Position numbers and translations under genes: made by a program
In this document: in pieces, positions 33,904-44,270 of the stretch
How positions within the stretch are numbered: the first letter of the stretch is position 1
How the letters are laid out: each line of letters starts with the position of its first letter
Origin: Fulvia fulva
Taxonomy: Eukaryota > Ascomycota > Dothideomycetes > Mycosphaerellales > Mycosphaerellaceae
Length of the DNA stretch: 64,000 nucleotides
Reading direction: 5' to 3'
NCBI RefSeq assembly: GCF_020509005.1
Contig: NC_063015.1
Span: forward strand, 4,340,001-4,404,000
Notes under the pieces: model-generated
The model's input: the letters and a program-made list of their open reading frames with translations, nothing else
Database searches by the model: none
Told to the model about the DNA's origin: nothing

Positions 33904-36523
33904 ATGACCTCCTTGCAACACATATTGGCTGGCGAGCCCGACGACCAACATCCCTCCCCAGCACCTCCCGCTCCAGCCCACCCACTGCCTCCGCCTGCGC
34001 CGCCCGTGCCCGCATTCGACAGAAACGACGACAGCAGCACAGATGCCATGCCACCGAAGAAGAGGCTCGATGATGACAGCAATGCCGCAACGCCCACCAA
34101 GCCGGCAGAGAACGGCGACGGCGACGGCGACGAGCCCATGTACACATCAACCACCACATCAACCAGACGCAACGCGAATGGAGCTACCTCGTCCGTCTAT
34201 TCCGGCAACAAGATACGGCACCTGAAGAAAGAGGATGGCATCCCACTATGGCGCAAGGACATACAGTACGACTTTCTCAGACTTGTTTTCGACGACACAA
34301 CCCCATGCTTCACCAAGTACAGCGATGGAACAAAAGGACATACTTTCGCAGACATATACATCGACGCCATGGCCAAGAGTAGCAAGTGCAGCAAGATCTT
34401 GAAGGAGAAGCTGCTGCAGGACCAAGACGGTGCCATCAGTATGGCTATGGTCTGCCTATTGGTCAATGTTGGCAGAATGAACACAACGCTCAATTGTATG
34501 TGGTGATTGAGATTGGGCGGTGGCTTTGGCTGACACGCAGTATAGTCTTCCCAGAGATGCGCGCACAGCTCCGGACATATCACTCGATACCTGCCCTGCA
34601 AGCACACCAAGACCCAAACGCCTACAAACAGCTTCAAGATGCGCCTCGTCTGAAGTCTATTCTCAAGGGCGCAACCGAAGACGAGCCACAACCCAGCACA
34701 ATGGAGGACATCAAGGCCGCCTCGATACCTCGAACGAACCCGGTCAACCTCATCTTCGTCATGAGCCAGTATGCGCCCAAGATCAGCGAGGTCCATTTCC
34801 CTCCACCGCGAGATTTCTTCGACCTGGTCATGCGACCAAGCTTGAGCAGCGCGAGCAGGGCAAAGGCATTCTTGTGGCTGATCTGGTGGTACCTCGAGAG
34901 CGGCTTCAGTGTCGAGGACAGCCAGCGGAATCCGTTTGGTCCTGGACAACCTGGTGATGCCGAGGAAGGACCAGATGCCCAGCCGCTGAAGGTGCCGACA
35001 CTGGAAAGCTTGACAGAAGAGCAGGCTGAGCTGGAAAATGTGGATACCGAAGAAGAGAAGCATTTTGGTGAGGTCAAGCGGAAGGAGCGGATATCGATCT
35101 TGGCCAGCGAACCGAGCCCAGCCATGACTGCTTTGAAGCGTGCACGTAAAGAGAAAGGTTTGACGACAGGTCATGGTGCTCATCCGAGTGATGATGAAGG
35201 TAGTGAAGTCGGCTACCATACGGGCCACATTCGTAAGTGAACGTTCTTGCCAATCAAATCTGGCCTGGCTTACACATTTTAGCACCCTCTGTGGGAAAGA
35301 GCTCTGCACTACGGCATGAAACTGGGAGCGAGTACACGCGTTCTCCGTCACCCGTCGGTTCTCGCGGCTTCCAAGCTGTCAATGCGAAACCAGCTGGTGA
35401 CATGCGCATCAACAATCTCCTCAACGACGACGCTGGCCCAGACATGGCTTCGCCACAGACAGCACAAACACCCACGGCATCGTCCGCTAAGAAGGGACCC
35501 GGCCGAGGCAACTGGCGTAGGAAGAAGCCTGACTCGGGAGCCGCACCTTCTCGGAACAGCCAAGCAGATTCCCACCATGTACCTCTGCTACCGAACACTG
35601 GTCAGATTAACTTTGTCAACGATGGACCTCAACAGATGATGATGATGATGATGATGAGCACACCCGGTGGCGGTAATAAAGTGGGAGCACCGACTGGCAT
35701 GTCTCCACCACAATCGACCAACATCTCTTTTGCTGCACCCAACGCGCACGTCCCGACTCCATCTTATCAAGCGCAGAAACGAAATCGTGGCATCACCCAG
35801 CATCAGTCTGCGGTAATCAACCACAGGAAACTACAAATCGACTACGCCCTCGAGAAGCGGATACGCAGAGCTCACGCTCGCGCCCGCGATAAACGCGAGT
35901 CGGAAGGCGCCATCATTCGGGCATGGAAGCGTATACGTATGATGCCGCCCGACTACGACTCAGAAGAAGAACAAATCAAGATTCGCAAGGCCAAAGATCG
36001 AGCAGATAAGACCGACGACGACTGGCGACTGAATCGAGGCAAGGAGAACGACGACTTCCTAGAAAACGTAGACCTCTGGCGAAGGCCGCGAGCACTCTAC
36101 GCCGGCTTCGCTAAAGCTCCCAACGAGCCCAGTGATGTCGGCGAGGAAGCCAAGAGTCTCGCTCAGACTTTCCGGCGATGCTCGAGGCGGATCGATAGAT
36201 GGCAGGAAACGAACCTTCCCGGCCAAGCTATGATGATGCGACAGCGGCTGGAGGAGCAGGGCATCCTACTTGATCGGCGGCGGGCTGTCAAGAGGCAGCA
36301 TACGTACGACCAGGACGATGAGGTTGCGGAGATCCGGCCCGCTCCCATGGCTCATCGACCGCAGCAGGCGGGGAGACATGCTATATCGCGGCAGGCTTCG
36401 AAGGCTGTGGATGAGGAAGGGAATGGTGGGCCGGAAGAGCTTGACGAGGAGGATAGGGAACTTCTTGGGGAGGTTGATGCGGATGAGAGTGAGGATGATG
36501 AGGATGAGGACATGGATGATTGA
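33904..36523 (+). CDS. ies1: INO80 chromatin-remodelling complex subunit Ies1
   Basis: An 839-residue protein from exons 33904-34495, 34546-35232 and 35283-36523 (two 50-nt introns, phases fit). The Ies1 core begins with HLKKEDGIPLWRKDIQYDFL, continues through GHTFADIYIDAMAKSSKCSK and TTLNFFPEMRAQLRTYHSIP (across joint 1), then VNLIFVMSQYAPKISEVHFP and AKAFLWLIWWYLE. The middle is disordered and includes seven Met residues from an ATG run. A basic helix (KLQIDYALEKRIRRAHARAR) and RRCSRRIDRW follow. The end is strongly acidic. Ies1 binds the INO80 core and helps in nucleosome sliding at promoters. The N-terminus is Pro-rich. The first joint must use TATAG, since the earlier CAG would give a stop. 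Confidence 0.9.
35636..35656 (+). repeat. (ATG)7 trinucleotide run inside ies1
   Basis: Seven perfect ATG triplets in the coding frame, giving seven methionines after PQQ. Likely length-variable between strains. Confidence 0.9.
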
Positions 36524-36846
36524 TGATGATGCGGTTCTGATGTCGCTGGAAGGGTGGCAAGACGGCACCGGACAGGACTTTTTGGCTTCTGCTGATCAAA
36601 CTTTGAGAGTTTAGTGGAAGCATTGCGGGCCTGGCCGAGCTAAGGTGGTGCATATTGTATTGCACACTTCTTCTACCTTTGCATTTGTGTTTCTTTTTCC
36701 GGGCGCTTGCTGGAGTGTGGATCACATGCTGCCGCCAAAGCTGATTGTGTTTGCTGACGTTGACCAACAATGTAGGCGTTTTCGAACCTTTTCTTAAGAA
36801 CCCGCGCGGATCCAGATTCATCTCGACACCGTCGCGGCGACCCAAC

Positions 36847-37378
36847 ATGTCGGGCAACAAGCACAATACCATGGCTGTGAACATCCCTCTTGCGGCCGCG
36901 GTACCACTCGATGTGATTGCGGGCATCAAGAATGACCAAACTCTCCCTGAGATTGTCCTTGATGCCGTCTTCGGATCTATGCGCGACGAGATCATCGAAG
37001 CGATCAGGGCCATCCCATACGACATTGCGCCCGTCCGCGACGCCTCCTCGACTGCTACACCAGAGAGCAAGTCGCCACCAGGGTGCGGGTGGATCAACAT
37101 CAAAGTCCAACTCCTTATCGACGGTAGCGATCTGGATGTCAGAGTGTACAGGCGATGAAAGGTTGCAAAGCTGAAGGAGGTGGTTTAAGCAGCGTACCGC
37201 TATCCCGTCCGTCTCGCAGCGCTTGATCTTTGCGGGGAAGCAGATGAGTGAGGAGAAGTGGTTGGAGGAGGTGAGTTGTTTCGCGGGTTGGTGAAGGGGG
37301 ATGCTGACTTTGTTGGCGCAGTGTGGGGTTCAGGAGGGGAGTGTTGTGTATCAGGTGCTGGCGTTGAGGGGGACTTGA
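36847..37378 (+). pseudogene. Broken ubiquitin-like gene (member 1 of the tandem family)
   Basis: The open part (36847-37158) encodes 103 residues: a shared N-terminal domain ending AIPYDI, then INIKVQLLIDG, the first strands of a ubiquitin-like fold. TGA at 37156-37158 interrupts it. The same frame continues KVAKLKEVV to a second stop, TAA at 37186-37188. After a one-base shift near 37208-37214 it goes on as QRLIFAGKQMSEEKWLEE, the hallmark ubiquitin segment. An intron (37271-37321) then leads to CGVQEGSVVYQVLALRGT, the expected last strand, ending LRGT rather than LRGG. The order and spacing match ubiquitin throughout, so this is a once-complete gene with two nonsense codons and a frameshift. 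A truncated 103-residue product could still be made. Confidence 0.8.
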
Positions 37379-38037
37379 TGATAGGGAGGTGGAGGAGGTG
37401 AAAGAGGTGATGAGGGTATGCTGGTGGAGGGGTCAGGGGGCGGCGTGGTTGCATCAGTCACATGCTAAAGTTTGCGCCGTTTGCGCTGATGTCATCAATG
37501 GGATCCTAAAATGATATGTTGAAAGGCCTCCGTCCTTATTGAAATGAGCGAAGGGTAGCACTCGCAGCTCGAGGAAGCAGTTGTCCGCTGTCCTCGCGAT
37601 GCCGCATGCTGCTGTCGTCGCAACGTGTATATACATTGTTTCCCACGTACTCGGAAGGGGATTTACCGCGCTGGGGCTGAGAAGCGCGCCAATTAAATAA
37701 TTGTAAGTTCTTTTTCAGCCAATTAGACGACAGCTCGAGTTTGTTAGCGATGGCCTTCATCCTAAGACCCACCCCTACTGAGCACGGACCTTCCCCTTCC
37801 CCTTCCCCTTCCCCTTCTACCCCTTTACCTTCCCGTTCGTAGCGCTTCGAAGGTGATAGAGTCTGATTGTTATTCTCGCTCCGGGGCGCTTAGAGGGTAC
37901 GCTCGAGTGCTCGCAAGCTCGCACGTCGCAACCCTCACCGCGCGCCCTTCGCTCAATGAAACTGAAGAATTCTCCTGACATTAAGATTTCGCTTTGCGAC
38001 TCGGCTACAGCGACACCACACCACCAAGCACGGCACC
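37379..38037. other. Intergenic region with a CCTTCC run
   Basis: 659 bp between members 1 and 2 of the ubiquitin-like family. It contains a hexanucleotide run near 37789-37817 and otherwise no feature I recognise. A minus-strand frame at 37536-37772 is not supported. Confidence 0.5.
37789..37817 (+). repeat. CCTTCC hexanucleotide microsatellite
   Basis: Nearly five tandem copies of CCTTCC followed by related CTTCTACC text, on the plus strand about 220 bp before the next start codon. A pyrimidine tract in this position may be part of its promoter; that is inference. Confidence 0.85.
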
Positions 38038-38609
38038 ATGTCGACCAAAGTCACCGTCACCGTCGAGGTCACGCACGAAGTGGCGGAGCGTATCAAAACT
38101 GACAATTGTCCGCCACACCTTATGCAGCCTCTCCTCGCCTCGCTTCGCAAGGACCTGGTTGCCGCAATCAAGGGCACTTCGGACATCGTGCTACGAATCA
38201 ACAACGGCGAGAGCAAGAGCGTCACCGAGTCAACTCCCACCGGTGGAACAAAGCACACTACCGTCCGCCCATCAGCACCGGCATCAAATGGTACCTACGA
38301 GATCAAAATCCAAGAGACCCACAACGTGACAGATGAAGATGGATTAGACTGGACGGTCGAGGTCAATAACCGAATGACTGTGCAGCGCCTGAAGCAGGCC
38401 CTTCAAGACGACTACATTGGGGATGTCCGCCTCTTTGTCGACTACTTAGAATTCTATAGTATCGAGATGGACGATCGGAAGACTCTAGGACATGTGAGTG
38501 ATGCTCACTTCTCGATATAGAAGGTGGCGATTGCCAATCTGCCTAGTACAAGCTGGTGGCGGACAGCGTGGTTAAGATGACCATTGATGTGCATGAGGTC
38601 TATGCATAA
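38038..38609 (+). CDS. Small ubiquitin-like-fold protein (family member 2)
   Basis: A 172-residue protein from exons 38038-38493 and 38547-38609. The N-terminal domain starts with alternating valines (VTVTVEVTHEVAERIK) and includes LVAAIKGTSDIVLRI. A polar linker follows (about 60-85). The C-terminal half fits a ubiquitin-like fold: YEIKIQETHNV, LDWTVEVNNRMTVQRLKQAL, DVRLFVDYLEFYSIEMDDRK, TLGHYKLVADSVVKMTIDVH. I chose the acceptor at 38546 because it supplies that last strand; the nearer AG at 38520 gives unrelated residues. It ends HEVYA with no diglycine, so conjugation is not expected. Family not recognised by name; role unknown. Confidence 0.75.
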
Positions 38610-38897
38610 GTTACGCATAGACTTGGATGGCGCAGAGCTGTATCGCTGGCGAGAGGTCGTAAAGTGATCTTCCATTGTGCGTGGGCTGATGGTTTGTGGT
38701 GAGCTGAGACATTAAGCGATGCTGCGCTTCTGCCGAGACTATTTTGTAAGACTTGCAGAATCTTGCAGAACGTCGACCATGTCTAAGACAGACCCTAGAA
38801 GCATATCAGGTCGAACATAAAGGCTGTGCGATCTCGTCGTCCACCCTCTCACCTCAGATCATTTCCCTAGCAGCAAACTCACTTATCGCCGCGAAAC

Positions 38898-39451
38898 ATG
38901 AGCCAAATGTGGTTCAACATCAACATTCCCGTCACGTTAACCCTAGACCTAGTCGAATATGTCAAGCATCAAGCTCACTCCGGCGGACCCATTGATCACG
39001 ACGCTATACGAACGGCTCTCGCCGACAACATCGATGCCATAACTGACACCATCCTTGCAATACCCTACGACATCAGACGCAGAAACAGCGTGTCCGCCAG
39101 CCCTCGACCATCAGAAACACCCTCTTCCTTCCGGATCTTTGTCAAGACTCCAGAAGGTCTGCCCATCGTCTATCAGGTCACGAAGTATACAACTGTGACG
39201 GGCCTTACGGAGAAGGTTCAAGGGAAGGAAGGTTTGCGACCGCAAGATCAGCGTCTAGTCTTGAATGGGAAGGTCATCTTCAACGGAGCGAGGGAGGATG
39301 AAGATATCATAATGCATCAGGTTACGATTGGAGCGGTGAGTTCTTGCAGATGTGGCGGAGGTGACGGATTGTGCTAACTGGGGGTGCTTTGTAGGTCGGG
39401 ATCAAGAAGGATACTTTGGTGATCTTGTTGGATGCGGTGCCTGAAACTTAG
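38898..39451 (+). CDS. Small ubiquitin-like-fold protein (family member 3)
   Basis: A 164-residue protein from exons 38898-39335 and 39395-39451 (59-nt intron, phase 0, at the same place in the fold as in members 1 and 2). The N-terminal domain (FNINIPVTLTLDLVEYVK to ILAIPYDI) ends in the same AIPYDI as member 1. After a Ser/Pro linker come FRIFVKTPEGLPIVYQVTKY, TVTGLTEKVQGKEGL, QRLVLNGKVIF and KDTLVILLDAVPET, a clear ubiquitin-like order. There is no diglycine end. It is the last gene before the transposon island. Function unknown; the lack of a conjugatable tail suggests an interaction domain. Confidence 0.8.
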
Positions 39452-39584
39452 CAGTGACGTGAGGACAGCAATCTTGCGCTGCATGTCATGAGTCGTGGTG
39501 AATGCGCACCAAACGTGCTTCAGCCTGTACACATGTGCGGGTCTTGGCACAGTCTGATCAACAAGTAAGTCATTAGCAAAGTGA

Positions 39585-39681
39585 ACCATTTCCTGAAGCT
39601 ACGTTCGAACTACGTCGTAGACCTACGGTCGCAAGCTCCTTTCGGTACGACTAACGTTCGAACGTAGCTTCAGGAAATGGT
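39585..39681. repeat. Perfect 26-bp inverted repeat with 45-nt spacer
   Basis: ACCATTTCCTGAAGCTACGT plus TCGAAC at 39585-39610 is the exact reverse complement of 39656-39681. The inner eight bases of each arm (GTTCGAAC) are themselves palindromic. The arms could form a long hairpin or be terminal repeats of a tiny element. I see no clear target duplication (GTGA on the left, GAGC on the right). Confidence 0.9.
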
Positions 39682-40015
39682 GAGCGTGCTATATTCAGGT
39701 GAGGGAAGTGCCAAGCCGTCTTCTCATTGGTCGTTAATCAATCCGAATAGAGCCTGAGGCTTCAACGACCTCACGCTCCATCTCAAGCTTGCAGTATTGT
39801 AGATGCGATAGCACCGCGCAACTTCGCGCCGTAACGACGTGCGAGCTTACGAGCACTCGAGTGAGGTTAGCGAAGTATATGTAGCCTACTGTAGGCAGCC
39901 CGGCTAGTAAGTCAGTATTCTATCAACAGACGGGCAATAACCATCTCACAGGCTACGACACCATCGATAAGCGCGACGTGTACGACTCAAAGCGGTATGA
40001 GGGGTTCGAGCTGGC

Positions 40016-40090
40016 ATAAAAGAGGTGATGTTGCTCAAAAGAGGTGGTGTTACGTGTTACGTAAAACAGGTAGTGTTACGTAGATAATGT
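40016..40090 (+). repeat. Three-unit AGGTGGTGTTACGT-like tandem repeat
   Basis: AAAAGAGGTGATGTTGCTC, AAAAGAGGTGGTGTTACGT and AAAACAGGTAGTGTTACGT stand in series, the second followed by a short GTTACGT echo. The loss of TpG to TpA in the third copy (GGTAGT) fits mild RIP at the island's edge. Confidence 0.7.
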
Positions 40091-40379
40091 TAGCGGCAAG
40101 TTGTGAAAGCATTCACCTCATAGAGGCCTTGAATACGGGCAGTGAGTCATAAATAATGACGTGTAGCGCGTTCTTTTTGTGTTTGCCGGGAACCAAAAAC
40201 GCGTCTCCTACCGTAGGTACCCGTCTACCGCAAATTTTGTAGTCAAACCTCATTTCTTTAGGCAACCTGTTCCTTCTTCCTACATCACCTTCGCACTACA
40301 ACTCGCGACCCGTCTCGTCTCGTCTTACAGCACATCTCATCTCTTAGAATAGCGCGTACATTATAGCGGACTAGATAGA

Positions 40380-42545
40380 TCAGACGGACTAGCCTCCTAT
40401 CCCTTAGGGCATAACTGTTCCGCCCGGCACGCATAAGTGTAGTGGACAGTATAAGCAGACACGTAGCAACGAGTACTTTATTGACTACCGGAGCAAGAAG
40501 AACTATAAGCAGGCCAACAAGTGCTAGCTATATCGTAGCAAGCCTGTTCCTACTACGAAGCCGAACACCGCTCGACTAAATAACACACGGCCTACTACTT
40601 AAGGTCCCGCTACTTAGCAATCAATATACAACTATCGTACCCGGACAGCTAGCGGTGCTCTCGAAACGAAGCCTCCTGCTCTTCTAGCCCTCGCTCCGAA
40701 GGGCCCTATCTACTTCTACTACTACTACTACTACTAGCATCCTCGATACCGTAACTTTCGTACAAAGGATGTTAAGGCTCAAGAAGATCTCTATATGTTC
40801 TGTAAGGACGGTATTATAGACCTCACTCGGGTAATAGAGCACAAGTAGTGTCATCAAGCTATACGTACGAGTTTCGACTAAAATAGGGTCGAGAATGCTA
40901 CTACTTGTCTTGGCTACCGAACTATTACTAGCCTAACCGGTAGAGGTGTTAGTAGCGATGAATTGGACGACGAGGAAGACACTAGCGGCCGCGCTACATA
41001 ACTACAACGTCGTGGTTAGCGTTTCGATCCTACCTCTATAGGTCAACTCGTAGATCTTATAGAGTATACCGAGCCTGCCTTAATAGACGACCTTAATAGT
41101 ACAGCGCTAGGTAATATAGACTACGGTCGCTAACAAGCTACATACGAACGCCTTTACTTAGAAGAAGAAAAGATAAAGCTATATATACGCTACTATAAGC
41201 ACTAGTTTCATCTTAACATTAACAGCTATAGAGTATATAGCCGGTATATCTCTATAGATAGAGCTAAGGCACTAGACTTACTATATCTTATAGCCTCGGA
41301 CAATAATATAGACCCTAGACCTAGACCTGCTATAGACGGTCTTCCGGAGCTCACGCCTATTAAGAAGAAGCTTATCGTAAGGCTATATATATTCATTGAT
41401 GTGTATTAAGTACGCGGCGTCTAGTATAAGTTCAAGGGTTATATCTATTACTTCCCTCGGGACTAAGGCTCTCTCTTTAAGGAGCTACTACTACTACTAC
41501 TAGAAGATCTTCAAATAGTTATAATTAGACTAAGTAACGCTACTAACGATTATACTTAACGTCAATTCGAGAATGACCTTAAGGTCCGTCGGGCTGTCGT
41601 CCTTTAGTAGCTTTTCTTCTTAAAAGAGAATTATCTAGGCTATCGTAACATTACGATTAGCTAGTATAACCTCGATCGTCTTCCTAATAGTAAGGACGGC
41701 GAGGATGTCTCTAATCGTATTACTATACTATAGTATAAGCTTAGTAATGTTATAGCCGTACCCGCCGGTTAGGTTATATTAGGACTAGAAAGCGTAATAG
41801 TACTAGACTTAACTATAGATACTATAGGCTTCGAGCAGCTTTAAGCCCGCGTTTAAGGAGGTATAGCTACTAATATAGATGGCGTTAATCCTCGTATAGG
41901 ACCTATACACTTTGTGACCTATCCTCTTCTTAGTAGTATCCCGGTCTTAGAGTATAAGAGAAAGCTAATACTATCTCTCTCGTATCTATAGCTATTCTAT
42001 CGAGGTTAAGCGGAGTTTAATGTAGATAGTCGATAGCGTAGGGTCACCTTTCTATAGTAGATATAGTAGATACTCCTTAATAAAGACACCCGCTTTATAT
42101 CTAATCCGACCTTCCGCTTCGCTTACTTTAATATATAGATAAGGTAATAGGCCCGTAGCTATTTAATATACTACGTTAAGCAATATCTATAGTAAGCTTC
42201 TCTAACTAGCGCTTAACTTCAAGCTACGTCTACTATATAGTCTGATCTAATAGCGTAATCTATTATCTAGTCTATCGTCCGCTAGTCTACTATACTTCGT
42301 AGTATACGCGCCTATTAGAAGGGTATACTTTATTAGCTTAAGGCTTTCTACTATACGCTAGGTATACTATTACTCTTCTTGACATTCTCCGCGGCTAATA
42401 TATACTAGGACTCCCTAATATATCACTACCCGAACTACTAGGAGTAGTTAAATAGTACTCTAGCGGACAAAGCGTAAACCGCCCGTAACAACCTACGCGA
42501 CCTTCCCTATATCGTAGATTACTATATTATACGCCGGGTCGACGA
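40380..42545 (+). mobile_element. Helitron relic (N-terminal Rep/helicase polyprotein), RIP-saturated
   Basis: One plus-strand frame, full of RIP-type stops, still reads as a Helitron polyprotein N-terminus. From about 41400: RG-[stop]-YKFKGYIYYFPRD, LEDLQIVIIRLSNATNDYT, KVRRAVVL..LFFLKENYLGYR. From about 42095: NPTFRFAYFN, as in the Helitron-like N-terminal domain's HPTFRF-AFN motif. From about 42360: LFLTFSAANIY.DSLIYHYPNY, then LADKA.TARNNLRDLPYIVD. The resemblance stops near 42545, before the Rep histidine motif or the helicase would be reached, so the element is truncated or interrupted. No 5' TC or 3' CTRR end was identified, so limits are approximate. Confidence 0.75.
40711..40737 (+). 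repeat. CTA trinucleotide run
   Basis: Run of CTA/TTA triplets (CTACTTCTACTACTACTACT and on), with a second one at about 41485-41501. In the Helitron frame the second run replaces a Leu/Pro/Gln-rich segment, so it may be CCA/CTG-type codons converged by RIP. Confidence 0.75.
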
Positions 42546-44270
42546 CGAGAATTACCTATACGTAGTGTCGGCTACGAACCTCTCGTCTTGCTACGAGAGA
42601 GCTAAGTATTCTTACGCTAGAGCGTCGTAGGCGCGACGGGCGCGTAACGTAGGCGAAGCCGCGGCGAATAGAGGACTACTAGTAAAACGGGTATAAAAAC
42701 TATCCGACGAGCGTATACTCGTATCGGGAGCGAGTCCCTCTTCTTTCTACGTATAAGAAGGGCGCGGAACCGTAGCCTATACGCTCGATAGGACACCTCT
42801 AGTATAAGTATAGAATTTTTACCTCCGGAGACCGTAAACCGAGCGGGCTAAGCGACAAACATTAGACGAGTAGACTATAGAACAATAACTAAGCGGACTA
42901 TACGACGGCGTCGAGTGGACTACGAAATAATCTAGTGTTTACTAGCGGGCAATACGGTAGGTAGGTAGACACGCGACGAAGCCTATAAGGACCTATTAAG
43001 TACCCGGTATAGGAACGAGGGTTTTACCTAAGGTACTACCTGTCCCGCTATATAACGTACCTAGTCTAATATAGTAGATTACGACGAGGAAAAGACAATA
43101 GCCTAAGTAAGGAAAAGACGGCTATTAGGACGGGGAAAAGACGTATAATACAAGTGGATTAGTTCTATAATCGGGGAGGATCGAGAGTAGGGGAATAAGG
43201 AACTTTATATTAGTTAGTAGGTAGAAACGTAAGGAGTACGCTACCCGGCGTAGTGTATGCCCCGAGCAAACCTACAAGGTATAGACGGCCGCTTTCTAGA
43301 GATAGGCTACGGTAACGCAAAGGGCGTTAAAACCTAGGGCGTAGTATATACTAGTAGTAACGGCTAATACTATCTATATAGCCCGAGAGGACGGATACGT
43401 ATATCGGTTAATAGAGAGCACTAAAGGGCTTAGGCCTATAGAGGTAGATATTAGCTTAAGGAGTAAATAGGGAGGGAGGGCGTAGAGGGAAGCTTTTGCT
43501 CCGGGCTAACCTCTCGAAACGAGGCTATACGGTAGTACTAGATAAGTAGGAAAGCGCGGTTAAGACTTGTTACCTTATCTCGTAGCTAGCTTACTAAATA
43601 CGATTCCCTCCTTACTCGAGACTAGGGCTATAGACTTCTAATATATAATAGGTATAGCGCGTAGGATACGAGTAGCGGCACGAATAGTGATACGGACCGG
43701 CCTACTATAGCAGTTCTAGATAGCGAGTGAGATAGTAGTAAGAATAGGGGAGATAGCCTAGGAGGAAGAGCTCTAGGAAGCCTTCGAAGGCGCCCTACCT
43801 ATAGACGTAGTAGGACTCCGGCGGTACTGACGACTACGTAGGCGGGTAGACCGTGGCCTATAGCGACCCCGAGTATAGAAGGAATAGCGATAGGAGCACT
43901 AATAGAGTATAGGAGCCCGGAAGGGTCGACTCGCCGTCTACTCGACGGCCAGCTCGTTTTCCGCTCGACGGTCGACCTGTCTCCTACTCGATAGGCGACC
44001 CGCCTCTACTAATAGTCGACCTGTCGTCTGCTCGATAGTCGGCTAGCTACTAACACTCGTTCCTAGGCACCGGGTAGATTAGTACTCCGGGGCGGCTAAC
44101 TACCTAGTACTCACCGCTTCTAGTACGACAGATTGACCGACAAGTAATAGAGAGAACTTACTAATACCTAAAGAGGGTTTTTCCCCGTACGGCGGTTTTC
44201 CCCTCTCTCTTCCTTAATAGCCCCCGGCCTTATAGACCTTTTAGGAGCTAGATAGGCATTATGAATGTGT
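42545..44270. other. Unassigned RIP-mutated block
   Basis: CpG-rich but CpA/TpG-poor sequence between the Helitron and LINE relics. In the plus strand a short stretch near 43385-43465 reads AREDGYVYRLIESTKGLRPI, which I cannot place. Base texture changes at about 42545, suggesting a boundary between elements. It includes the 24-bp minisatellite below. Confidence 0.5.
43925..44040 (+). repeat. Degenerate 24-bp minisatellite
   Basis: About five units of the type GTCGACCTGTC-CTCTACTCGAYAG stand head to tail (units starting near 43925, 43949, 43971, 43995 and 44014). They vary by substitutions and small gaps. Confidence 0.7.

Larger units (their letters stand above)
39452..40100. other. Transition zone to the RIP island
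   Basis: No gene. CpA and TpG are still present, unlike the sequence after about 40.1 kb. Contains the 26-bp inverted repeat and a short tandem repeat, listed separately. Confidence 0.6.

Noticed and set aside
34197..35351. 384-codon minus-strand open frame
   Set aside because: Lies antisense across ies1 exons, has no family resemblance, and ies1 is clear on the other strand.
3828..39451. Secondary-metabolite gene cluster
   Set aside because: No polyketide synthase, NRPS, terpene cyclase, P450 or cluster transporter is present; the genes are mostly housekeeping.
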